DNA of 64,000 nucleotides from Norana najaformis (lineage: Eukaryota; Annelida; Clitellata; Crassiclitellata; Hormogastridae): assembly GCA_964023275.1 (NCBI GenBank), contig OZ029925.1:8937219-9001218 (forward strand), in the 5' to 3' direction. The translations under genes and the position numbers were made by a program. The notes beneath the pieces are model-generated. The model saw only the letters and a program-made list of their open reading frames with translations. It did not search any database and was not told the origin of the DNA. The stretch's first letter is position 1. Each line of letters opens with the position of its first letter. Positions 24,301 to 35,700 of the stretch are shown piece after piece.

Positions 24301-26153
24301 TTATGTAAACATACCACATTTTAAATATGTGTATAAATATAATACTGCAGGAGATCTATCGGAAAGTTCAGATATTTATGCATAAATTGTCTGGTGTGTT
24401 CATTATGTACAGCCACAATATTTACTTATGTTTCATCGCCTAATAAAGGTAACTGGTCATAATGACGGTCCTCTTCCGGATATTATATTTCCGGGAATAT
24501 TATAAGCTCTATGCATAAGGGCAGGCCCTGTCATGCAGAGGGGACCAGCAGGGCCATTTGACTTGGGCCTCATATAGAGAAGAGGACTCAGATTTTAAAA
24601 AGTTTTTATGTAATAATTGTCAATATTTATTCGTTTATTTATTAAACAGCTTTCTGTCGCAATTTTCAAGCCTAACACACAGGTTAAATTCGGAGGATTT
24701 GACAGCATAATTTGTACGAATTGCCTACGTTGAAAATATAGGCTTATGAAGTCAGTGCTTCGAGATTGGGGCATAGTATTTGTAGTGTCCGGGCCCCTCT
24801 GAATGGCTGAAAGGCCCTGGATAACGGCAGTGTCTGCTGGCATAGGACATTAGGTCCACTTTCTGTGCAAATGTGGATCGTGAAGCCCTCTATGCATGCG
24901 CACTAAGACGACTTGGTATTGCACGTATAGGCTTATTTGTATGATGTAGGCCTACGGAATGAATAATTCCTGGCTGCTGCTGTTGCATGCAGACTGCGTT
25001 GCCTCGAGGTTCATTAATATCTCAGCAGTAACGAAGAAGCCACCTGTCAAGGCCGTGGCATGGGCGTGGCGGGCAAAAGACGACAGGTGCGATGGACGGA
25101 TGGAGTCGTCAAGTGCGCTTCATCTGTAAGTCGTCGTCTGCGACCGTGTCCAGGTATACACACAACACACACATACACACACACACGAGAGCAGACTTTC
25201 CTACCTGTATGAGCGCCGTTCCATCATCACCTGTCGAAGACCGACTCGACTAGCCAGTCAGTCAGTCAATCAGGCAATCAGTTTGAGAGACTCCGTCGCA
25301 GTCCGCTGGTGAATAGAACCCGCCGCCCTTGTTCGCTCAGTCTTGCCGCTAACATGAAGAGAGTTCCTATAGACGCAAAGAGGCACTCCTGTTTGGCTCA
25401 GAGTCGGAGCGTTGTTGTTTTATGTACGACTCGCACTTATTGATACGACGTGCAAACTGGCATCGCCGATCACCCGTCTGCGACTGTGCAGCGCCCGGCT
25501 CCCATTGGCCCAAATGTCTGTCAGTCAGCGAGGGGCGTGGCTCGTTGCGAATGCATCGACCAATCACTGCGGCTGACATCCTATCCACCTGACGAGGCTA
25601 GTATTCCTGGGAACTCGGGCGTAAGCACGGTTCCGCGAAGGGTTGGTGCTAAAGCCGCCTTCATGGCCCACACCTCAACCCAGACAACTCAATCCGGTCT
25701 ATTCACGGAACGAGTAATCGCCCGAACTAATCACGACGTTTGAACTCTATTATAGTCGACATACAGTGCAGTAATAATCATAATAACCTTCGGAAATTCA
25801 TACGAGCGCGTCATGCGTGCTAAGCCGACATCGGCCCATAAGCAGATCGCAAACGGCAGCGGGGCTTTCCACTGTAGTAGCGCATGAACAACACACGCTC
25901 TGCAGACATGGCTATGGCTGAATGCACGGATTGCCATCGACTTAAGAGGACAAATTAGAACGACCGCATGTCAATGTCATCTAAATGGTTGTCCCGTGAC
26001 ACATCTGGCACATCTGCAGGCCTATATAGGCCTAGTAATATGGCCGATATAAATAAAGACCTATGGATAATCCTATTTTTATATATCTATGCACTGCATG
26101 CAGAGTCATGTTCGTCATAATGATAGCAACGTTCCAAGAATGACCTATAATTA
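24301..26153. other. Intergenic DNA with a GC-richer island at about 25000-25740
   Basis: The island contains GGGCGTGGC and AGGGGCGTGGC (Sp/KLF-like) and CCAAT-type motifs (CCCATTGGCC, GACCAATCACTG), which look promoter-like. No downstream gene is recognised. About 24521-24830 has inverted CAGAGGGG/CCCCTCTG motifs, possibly another small element. Confidence 0.35.
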
Positions 26154-28288
26154 TGTGGCGTTTTCGGTCGGGCTAACTGTCCACGGGGTGGGGGTAACTC
26201 TAGCCCAGTTCTACGCTCAGAGCCACCCGCCTCACTGCCCCTTGCACTCTCACTGTACAATGGTCTTCCCGTATCATCTCTTCCCATACTGTCTGTTCTC
26301 TCCAAGGAAGGCCTAGGATAGGTCGCTTCCCTAAGGGAATCAACACTGTAACTCTCGGTCTCGGGATCCGACTTTGCCTCTTCCGCGGTCGCCGGATGGG
26401 CAACGTCCTGAGGATGGCCTTTACTCAGAACAGGGTTCGTTCCTTTACTGGCAATAGTCGTTCCCTGTCTCCGTGAGGACTTTCTTGTAACTACCATTCT
26501 ACATCTTGTAACTCTCCCGTTACCGCCAATATTTTCAGGCACCAGTCGTTTTCTCGGTCCCGGGAACAGGGAAGTCTCACAACGAGCCTCTGTGTCTTTC
26601 CACCCTAGGCACAAGGATATTGGGCGACACATCTTCCCACTATCTCGCTCCATTTCCGTGTATAGGATTTCCGGAGTAAGTTTCTGCACCAGATCTCTGT
26701 TGGCAGTTATCAACCAACAGTGCTTCAGGGGATAGGATACCCCTATGGAACACTCAAGAGAAGGTCCCCTCTTTAACCTTCTGTAAAACACACCAACCTT
26801 CGTACCGACCTACGCACGAGGGGGCCCTTCCCCGTACTTCAGTCAGTCCTCTGATCAGTGTGTGGCGACAAGCATATAGAGGAGTCGGTATCTTCCCGTT
26901 TCGACTCCGGTGTTATCGGGGAACCGACCCGGACTATGATGTACCGGGTATTTTCTTGGTCTGCGTTGTTTCCGGTCTCTTACGTACCGGGACTCTACTT
27001 GGTCTGCGTTGGTTTTTCCGCGGGTCTTCCCGTATCCCGCTCTCTGAATTTCGACCGGGAGAACCGCGGCCGCAACTTTACCCGAGTTTCGCACAACCTG
27101 TTATGTTCCAACTATCGTGACTTACTCGACCGTCTCGCGACGTTCCAACAAGGCGGGCCCAAACCCTGCGGATCAACGCGGAGCCAGTCAGAAATCAGAC
27201 AGATTGGTTTGTTTCGGTTGCGTCTTCCTCAGGAGCGCACGGACCAATTTCTAAACGGCACGGGTTTCTGTCGTACGGCAAATGCTACCCCGGGTTCACA
27301 CAGACCTGTTTACTCGTATTTTCCCCGAGCCTCGCTCAGCGGCTGTTCACCAACTATCGTGACCTACTCGACCGTCTCGCGACGTTCCAACAAGGCGGGC
27401 CCAAACCTTGCGGACCAACGCGGAGCCAGTCAGAAATCAGACAGATTGGTTCGCAACGGCTGCGACGTTCCCGGGAGCGCACCGATCCGATTTTTCTCTT
27501 ACGCGGTCAAAGGGGTAGCTTCCGCACTTTCCCACTTGTTTTACACAGACCTGTATTTATTTCTTTCGAACGGGGTCTTTCCCCGGGTTCTGTCCAACCG
27601 CTCACCGTCGTGACCCAGGCCGCTTCGCGATCTACGGTAGAGCCCTAGCTCCACTCGGATCGGCGCCGTCAGCCCGAAGCCAGACAGTGATTATCTCGGT
27701 CGTCCCGCCGGGAGCGCACAGATTAGTCTTTTCCGCGGACTCTGCCGTCCGTATATTTTATCGTAACCGGGACTGTATCGATCACGGGCTTCTCCGGACG
27801 TCACCCTCGTCCGTATATTTTATTTGTATACGCTATGAATTCGCTCACAGAACGATATCAAAACACTGTAACTCGTATATGTGAAGGCACGCATCCATCC
27901 TTCACGTCTATAGCAAATCACCATGCGACACGGTTTATTCAACCCTCGTTTCCTATTGACATCGGGTTGCTTATATACTAGCGCTTACGATAGAACGTAA
28001 ATAAAGGTGTCTAAAAGTGCTCGATTAAAACAAACATCTAGAGACCTATAAATTAAAACAATTATGTGCATTATATAACTAAAAATAAACTAAGAACTTT
28101 GCTCGGCCTAAATATTATACTATTATTATAATCAGCTTAAATTTAATAAAAAATAATTTATAAAAATTCTACACATGTAACGCGGCCGAACCGAGCACAT
28201 AAGCACAGCATTTAATGGCTACCTAAAGCGCGTCATAATTACTCCCGCCTTCTACCCAACAGGCTTGTCTTGTGGCCGATCCGCCACA
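26154..28288 (-). repeat. 3' LTR of the Gypsy element
   Basis: This 2135-bp copy carries the first 212 codons of gag-pol as an orphan, so a 234-codon frame at 26087-26791 here runs out into flanking DNA and is not a gene. Internal repeats of about 242 bp start at 27108 and 27350, with a more diverged third near 27590. Confidence 0.96.
27934..27939 (-). terminator. Candidate polyadenylation signal AATAAA in the 3' LTR
   Basis: AATAAA on the minus strand lies about 350 bp into the LTR and just past the predicted transcription start. Cleavage 10-30 nt downstream would give a very short R region. Confidence 0.5.
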
Positions 28289-28300
28289 CTCTCCCCACCT
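28289..28300 (-). other. Polypurine tract
   Basis: AGGTGGGGAGAG on the minus strand directly abuts the TGTGGC start of the 3' LTR. This is the expected plus-strand DNA primer position. Confidence 0.85.
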
Positions 28301-28829
28301 TACTTAGATGCGGAGCATCTCCGACAAAACCGGGGACCTAAATCGATCGTGACACAGAAACATCTCCAACTCAGATCCATTTAGAGGGCAAGGAACCAAT
28401 ATACCTTTGGTTATAGGGCGGTTACTCAGACTCGGTAATCTCTGCTACCATGCACGTCCGCCAGCTAACGGTGAGAGCCTCAACAACTGAGTGAGCAAAC
28501 AGCCCATACGCCCAGTGCCCTTACCCTTCTTCGACCGTGTCAGCGACAGCCTCATTACTGGTGCAAGAGACTCAAACCTCCACCCTACTGGCAACCTGTC
28601 CAGTTCACCAGATCACCAACCTTAGCGTGGCCCTCTGTCATGAAACTGAGCTCTACCTAACCGCAAATGGCAAGGAGACTTAGGAGAGAAAAGTCACCAA
28701 CTATCTCCCGATCTTGTCAATACACACCAACTCCATCAGATCAGATCATGCGTGTACAACCCCAAAAAATATTGACAAGGCAACAGCTAAACCTGCAGGC
28801 CCGCATCGCTCTGTGGTCTAAATTAATAA

Positions 28830-28860
<31 letters not shown>

Positions 28861-29751
28861 AAAAATTATTTACAAACATCGCTAATAACAGTACAATGCA
28901 ATCGAATTAAAAGAAACTATACAAGAAGCATCATCTATACAATCGCAACCTAACAGACATCACTACCGCAATACCTAACTATACAGGTGTCAGCCAATGC
29001 AGCGACTAGTTGCGACGGCATTAACGTATGATATACAAACAATATCCAATCGAAATTTTGTACATCAAATACTCAAATCTTGAACGTTGAGCATATCAGC
29101 GATTTTCCGCAATTAAAACAGGCGTATGCATATTTCCGCAACATAGTACATCACAGAAACTCAATATTTTCTGTTAAACACGAACTCAGCAGTTAAAGCA
29201 CTAGTACTGCCAATCGTTACACAGAAATTAGCACAGTAAAAATTGTCATCAAACAGAAACATAAATCTCTCACTCCAACCTGTCTTAAACCCTCCGCAAT
29301 TAAGCGGTACTTAGTACCTCAAGTCTTTATACATTTCGGTACTAAAATATTACAGGCAAGAATTATGATCAAAAGAAACTCAGTACGTATTCTTGAACAG
29401 TCCATACCATTTCGCAAATAAACGGCAATTGCGTATCATCATCGCAGTTACACTTAAAAACTACGATACTTCAACATAAATTTCCATCAACACGCAATAC
29501 GCACTTCGTATTTTGTAATCAGTCTGCAAAATCTTCGCAGTTAAACGGTACATATAATACAACAACTCGTAGCTAAATAAGCATACACAGTCCAAATGAA
29601 ATTTTACATCAAAAGCAAACTAAACATTCAGTATTCGAAAACAGTCGTTTAAACTCCCGCAATTAAGCGGTTATCATTGTCCTCGCGAAGGGACTCTTGT
29701 TTTCTTTCGGTAGCTTCGAAAGTCACTCTTAAGAATCACTCGCCGTTATGT
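28301..29751 (-). other. Noncoding 3' region of the Gypsy element
   Basis: No substantial minus-strand frame lies between the gag-pol stop and the polypurine tract, so no env is encoded. The region holds a 26-nt poly(A) run on the minus strand (plus-strand T at 28830-28855) and the degenerate tandem repeat listed separately. Confidence 0.8.
29050..29670 (-). repeat. Degenerate ~118-bp tandem repeat inside the Gypsy 3' region
   Basis: A CGCAATTAAGCGGTA-like phrase recurs near 29109, 29293, 29412, 29534 and 29655, the last four about 120 bp apart. Each is preceded by an ATCAAAAGAAAC-like and an AACAGTC-like phrase. About five diverged units are visible. Confidence 0.65.
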
Positions 29752-32700
29752 CTAACAATAGTAATCGTCCATCCAACGAGGCGGCCGAATCGGTCGTCGA
29801 GGAGGGTTCACTTCGTTGCATGTTTCAGGAACAGTCAATTCCGGAGGGTTCGCGTCGTTACATGTCTCGGGAACAGTCAATTCCTCCGAGGAGCCTTGAG
29901 GGTCCTCCAATTCAACCTCCGGTTCTTGCTCTCGAGACAGGACTTCTAAGTTTCCGACGTCGACAATATGGTTATCCTCTTTCTCTGGTAACCAAGTCTT
30001 CGGAGGTTTACCGTAGTAAGGCTTCAATTTATCGACGTGTACCACCAGTGGTGTGGCTTTGGAATTCTTCTGTATTCGATATAACACCGGACTTAGAACT
30101 TGAACAATCAAGAATGGTCCCGTGTAGAAGCGGGCCCATTTTGCTTTCCTTCCGCTCCTAAGCCGAGGGTAGTAATAGTAAACCCAATCTCCATATGAAA
30201 ACTGACTAGGTCTCACTCGTAAGTCATACGTTTTCTTCTTTCTTTCTGCAGTTCTCTTCAGTTGCTCCCGTACTAGACGATAAGCAGTTTCCATTTTCTC
30301 TTTCTGTTTATCCACATATTCTTCCAGGTTACCGTAGGAAGAACTCTCACGTTCCACTATCTGGGCAAGAATCAAATCTAATGGCGTATGATTCTCTCTT
30401 CCCAAGAACAGGAAATTAGGAGTTCTTTGGGTAGCTTCATGTTCCGTCGACCGATATGCCGCCATCACATATGGTACATGAACGTCCCAGTCCTTCTGTC
30501 GTTCCGATACCACTTTCCCGATCATCATGTTCAGGGTTCGGTGAAACCTTTCGATCATTCCGTTGCCCGACGGCCGATAGGGAGTCGTCCGTATTTTATC
30601 AATCTCCATCAGTTTACACAGCTCTTTGAACAGAGCTGATTCGAAACACGGTCCTTGATCCGTCAATATCTGGCGTGGCATACCGAATCGAGAAAAGACG
30701 TGCACCATTAGAGTTTCTGCAACAGTAACGGCCTCTTGGTTTCTAATAGGTAGTGCTTCAGCCCAACGAGAGAAATAATCTATCGCGGTCAGGATATATT
30801 TGTTCCCTTTGCTGGATACCGGGTGTGGTCCAGTAATATCAATTCCAAATCTCTCCATTGGCTCACCTACCAGCGGACTCTGCAAATAACCCTGTCTTGG
30901 TGGCTTTTCTCGTCTATACCGAGCACAGCGATCACAACGTTGACAAAACCGTCTAACATCGTTCTTCCAGCCTGGCCAATATGCCCGACGTTGTAACTGG
31001 CTCATGCTCTTACGGATCCCAAAGTGTCCTCCAGCGAAACTTCCATGCGTCAATTCAAGCATCTCCTTTCGTCGAGATAAGGGTACGACCAACTGATAAC
31101 GTTCAACTTGCCCGGTACTGCCTTGAACCCAGACTCTGTGCAGCACGCCTTGGAGCACTGTCAACTGATTCCAGTTGCTCACCAATACTTTGATTTCTTC
31201 GCAAGAAGGCGAGAGTTCTTGTTCGGTTGGATGGTGATTGGACTCCTTCCAACTAAGAACTGGACCAATACTACGATCGTTCTGCTGCTCTCTTCGTAGA
31301 ATCTCTTTAGTCCAACCAGCTTCCTGGCCTGAATTTCCATCGGTCAAATCTGCGGGCGGTACCTCTTCGATAGGACGTACCCACGCCGCCTCTCCCATCA
31401 ATCGTTTACTGTCGTCTTCAATACACTGTCCTTCAGACGGGCCCCGGGACATGGCATCTGCATTCCCGTGTTTTGTCCCTGCTCGGTGACAAATTTCTAA
31501 GTCAAACTCTTCTATCGTCTCCAACCATCGAGCCTGCTGACCAATCGGTTCCGGAGTTCTGCGCAACCACTGAAGCGCGGAATGGTCCGTCCGCAGGAGG
31601 AATTTTCTGCCCAACAGGTACTGACGGAACTCTTTGAGAAAGTAGACCACAGCTAGCAATTCTCTTCTGGTCACATTATAATTTCGCTCTGCCGACGATA
31701 ATAGTCTGCTTGCATAGGAGATCACTTTTTCTTGTCCTTCCTGCACCTGTGATAACACCGCTCCGATGGCATAAGCGGAGGCATCCGTGTCCAATATATA
31801 CTGCCCATCATCGTTGGGTAGTGCCAATACTGGTGAAGTAACAAGCCTTCGTTTTAGTTCCTCGAAAGCCTCTTGGCATTCATCGGTCCATCGAAACGGA
31901 ACATTCTTCCTAGTAAGGAAGTGGAGCGGTTGGGCAATCACCGCGAATTCTGGTATGAAACGTCGATAGTATGAGCAAAGTCCTATAAAGGATCTCACTT
32001 GTCGCAAGTTCCGAGGAACGGTCCAATCTTCTACAGCCTTGACCTTATTCGGGTCTGTGGCTACCCCTTCATCACTCAATATGTGTCCAAGGAACAACAC
32101 TTTCTGCTGAAGCAGGTGGCACTTGGATGGCTTCAGTTTGAGGTTATACTCTCGTAGTCTTCTGAACACCATCTCTAACCGTCGCATATGTGTCTCTACA
32201 TCCCTGGAGAACACAATTATATCGTCTAGATAAACTAGACAAATATCGTAATTAAGTCCAGTCAAGACCAAGTTCATTAACCGACAAAACGAAGCGGGGC
32301 TATTACACAATCCAAATGGCAACACTCTGAATTGGAAACTTCCCCTTCTTGTCACAAAAGCGGTCTTATGCTTGTCTCTCGGATGCAGGGCCATCTGGTG
32401 GTACCCTGACCTCAGATCGAATGTACTATACCATCTGGCTCCTCCAAGTGTATCCAAACTCTCACGGATTAGAGGTAACGGATGGGCGTCTTTGCGCGTT
32501 TTAAGATTTAACTGTCTGTAATCTACGCAAAAGCGCATACTGCCATCTTTCTTCTTTACCATTACGACATTGGATGCCCAATCCGACATTGATGGCTCCA
32601 CAATTCCTTGGTTCAACATATCTTCTACCTGACGATCAATCTCTGGCAACATAGAAAGCGGCTGTCGTCTCAGTGGTTGACGAACAGGTTTCTCTTGCTG

Positions 32701-35700
32701 GGTATCAATCTCATGCTGTATTATCGAAGTAAACCCATGGTCACTCTCACTCAGCGAAAACGTTGTGCTGTAGGAAAGCACTAACTCACGTAACCGTCTC
32801 CGCTCGTCCTCTGAAACGTCAGGTGGAACCTCTTCCCATAATCGTTTCAGGACCTGTTCTGCTTCAGGTTGGTTCGGCTGCTCTGTCACTCCGGTCACCA
32901 TACGGATCTTCGAAGATGTCTCTTCAGTATTTTTGTGCTCTTCCCCGAACTGTTTAGCTTCGGCATCAATCAATTCAACACGTTCCAACCAACATTCGGT
33001 CCTTTTCTTTACAACCGAGTTTTTGTTCCCAACGTTCAACATTCTTATCCACACTTTCGGTTCCTTTCCTGTAACCAAGGTGCGTCCTATCATCAGGTCT
33101 GGTGTCAGTTCCGCTGGCACGGTGGTCCAGTCTCCGTTATCCTCTCGGAAATGCGGATATACTACTGATGCCGGAACGTCAACCTCGCTTCTAGGAGGAA
33201 CTACAGTGTCTTCCTGAACGACTACTCTTCGGCACATAGATTCAGCAACGGCTTCTTTTAGAGGGATTCTTTCGCTCCCTAACCATACAGACCGACTAGC
33301 AAAGTCCCATCTAGCCTGATTACTCTCTAGCCAGGACAATCCCAAGATCACTTCGGTCACTTGGTCTGTCACTAAACATGGTAACTGGTACAATTTCTTT
33401 CCAATACGAATCTCCAGCGTAGTTTCACCGTCCACTTTTATCTCGCTTCCGTTCGCAGCTAAGAGACGCTGCTCCGATGGTGTCAACTCGGTGCTCAGTA
33501 CAAGACGTCGTGGCACAAGTGACATCTCACTCCCTGAATCCATCAGACAATGAAGTCGCTTCCCTTCTAGTCTAGCGACGACATAAGCCATCCTGCTACC
33601 CTTGACCAAGCGATTCTGAACTTCCTCTTGGATGTGTTCTGCTTTAGGAGGTTCATTGTTACTGCTTTCTCTACCCGTTTCGGAAACTCGTTGAGGACAA
33701 AACCTTTTTATGTGCCCTTTTTGTCTACAGATGTAACACTCGATATCAGGGTTTCTCAACCGTCCTTGCGGAAATAACCGTTTCTGCGTACCGTTCGTAT
33801 CGGTTTTCCGTTGACCATCAGCGCCTCCTTCTAAACCGCCCTCTCTCTCTTGCGGTTTTCCCGGTACAAGACTGGGGTCTTGCTTACTGGTAAATCGCCC
33901 AATTTCTTTAGACAGATTCTTAATCTCCCTTTCGAGATCATCTAAACGACGATTTTGTTGCTCGTCGGCAACCGAGGATTTCCGATCCTCTCTTGTAACT
34001 TTAATTCGGCCATGCCTACGGTCAATATCAGTAGCCTGTGATGAAGATCGACCATAAGCGTCTAATCGAACGGCGTGCTTATACGCAGCCTCAAGGTTAT
34101 CTGGTTCTTTCTCTCGCACCTTCTGAGCCAAATCTTGGTTAGCGAGCGCATCAATGAACGCGTCGCAAGCAACCGTTTCGACAATATCGCTTGTGGGTCC
34201 CGGATAGGCCAAAGCCATCAGCCTCCTTATTTCCTGCACTACATTGCTCAAGCTTTCTCCTGGAGCCTGTCTGTAAGTGCGAAGTTTCATTCGATAAAGA
34301 CTGGTCTGGTCTTCGGATCCGTATCTGGCTTTAAGCCTTTCAACGAGTTCATGCCAGGTTACGTTTTGGTGTGCACCCATATCCCACAACAGTTGAGATG
34401 CGGGCCCTGTCAGAGCACACATTAATTGGTCTGCTTTCTCTTGGTCACTCCATGCGTTACAACGAGCACAGACTTCGAATTTCGCCAAAAATGCGGCAAC
34501 CGCCGTTTTTCCATCATATTTTTCAAGTTTAATTCGTATCCCTCGGTCGGTCGCCTTTCCGTTTCTCTTCTCAGTAATACGCGTCTTTTCCATACGCTTT
34601 TTATAATTCCTCGTAGTTATCTCACGATCACTTGGTTCACTTTCCTCTGCACTACTCAATGTAGACCGATGGTGGTCGGTTACATGGCCCTCGGAATTCC
34701 CGAAATCTGCCACTTTGACTTTAGTACGAAATCTCTGGGAACTTTCTCCGCTATCCGTACGTCTCCGGGCGCGGTCGCCAATATCACTCATTCTGAGTTT
34801 TTGGGCTCTGTCAGGTTTATTTTCCGAGCCGCTGTCGGCGTCGCTTTCCGCCGTCTTCATGCCCAAGTGGCTACGTTCTTTGAACTTAGTATTCTGGCCT
34901 GCAGAGCGTCGCTCTCGTGTCGCTTCCCAAGCAGAAAGATCTCTGTCCGTTTCTCGGTCTTCGCAGCGTCTTTCGTATTTGACGGGAGCTCCCGAGGCAA
35001 ACGTATCTCTCCCGGTTTCTCGGTAAATCCCGCGTCTCTGACTTTCGCGGGACATTTCCCGAGCTTTTCGACCAAAAGCATTTCTGTCGTTTTCCGGGTA
35101 CTTTCCGCGTCTCTCACTTTCGCGGGACCATTCCCGTTCTTTTCGATCAAAAACCTTTCTACTGGTTTCCGGGTTTCTCCCGTGTCTCTGACTTCCGCGG
35201 GACCTTTCCCGAACTTCCCGACCAATTGTCTCTTTGTCGGTTTCCGGGTACTTTCCGCGTCTCACACTTTCGCGGGATCTTTCCCGATCTAATGTCTCTC
35301 GGCCAAACTTCTGGTAAGACTTGCGTCTTTCACGTTCACGAACTATCTTCAGACCAGAATTTCTGTCACTCGATACTGCATCTCTGTCTGTCTCTGAATC
35401 GGTCGCGCCATCTGACGAAGATTGCCTCACATCAACTTCGTATTTTTCAGGCAGAAATCGCCTCCACAATTTTCTCGACTGTCCGTCCTGAGAAAGTTCT
35501 CGTTTCTCTGGGTAACCTTGGCTCCGCGAGTTTCCCGAAACTTCGGCCTTCGGAAATCTCTGTTCCTTCTCTGGGAACACTCGGCTCCGCGACTTTCCCG
35601 ACAATTCGCCTTCGGAACATTCTTCACGTATCTCTGGGTAACCTCGGCTCCGCGACTTTCCCGTAACTTCATCCTCAATGTTTCCTCGGCGATCTTCCGG

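Noticed and set aside
26087-26791. A 234-codon minus-strand frame that looks like a separate gene
   Set aside because: It is the LTR-encoded first 212 codons of gag-pol in the 3' LTR, plus about 22 codons of flanking host DNA.
28301-29751. A possible env gene between pol and the 3' LTR
   Set aside because: No long minus-strand frame, signal peptide or transmembrane pattern; the region is repeat-rich and AT-rich.
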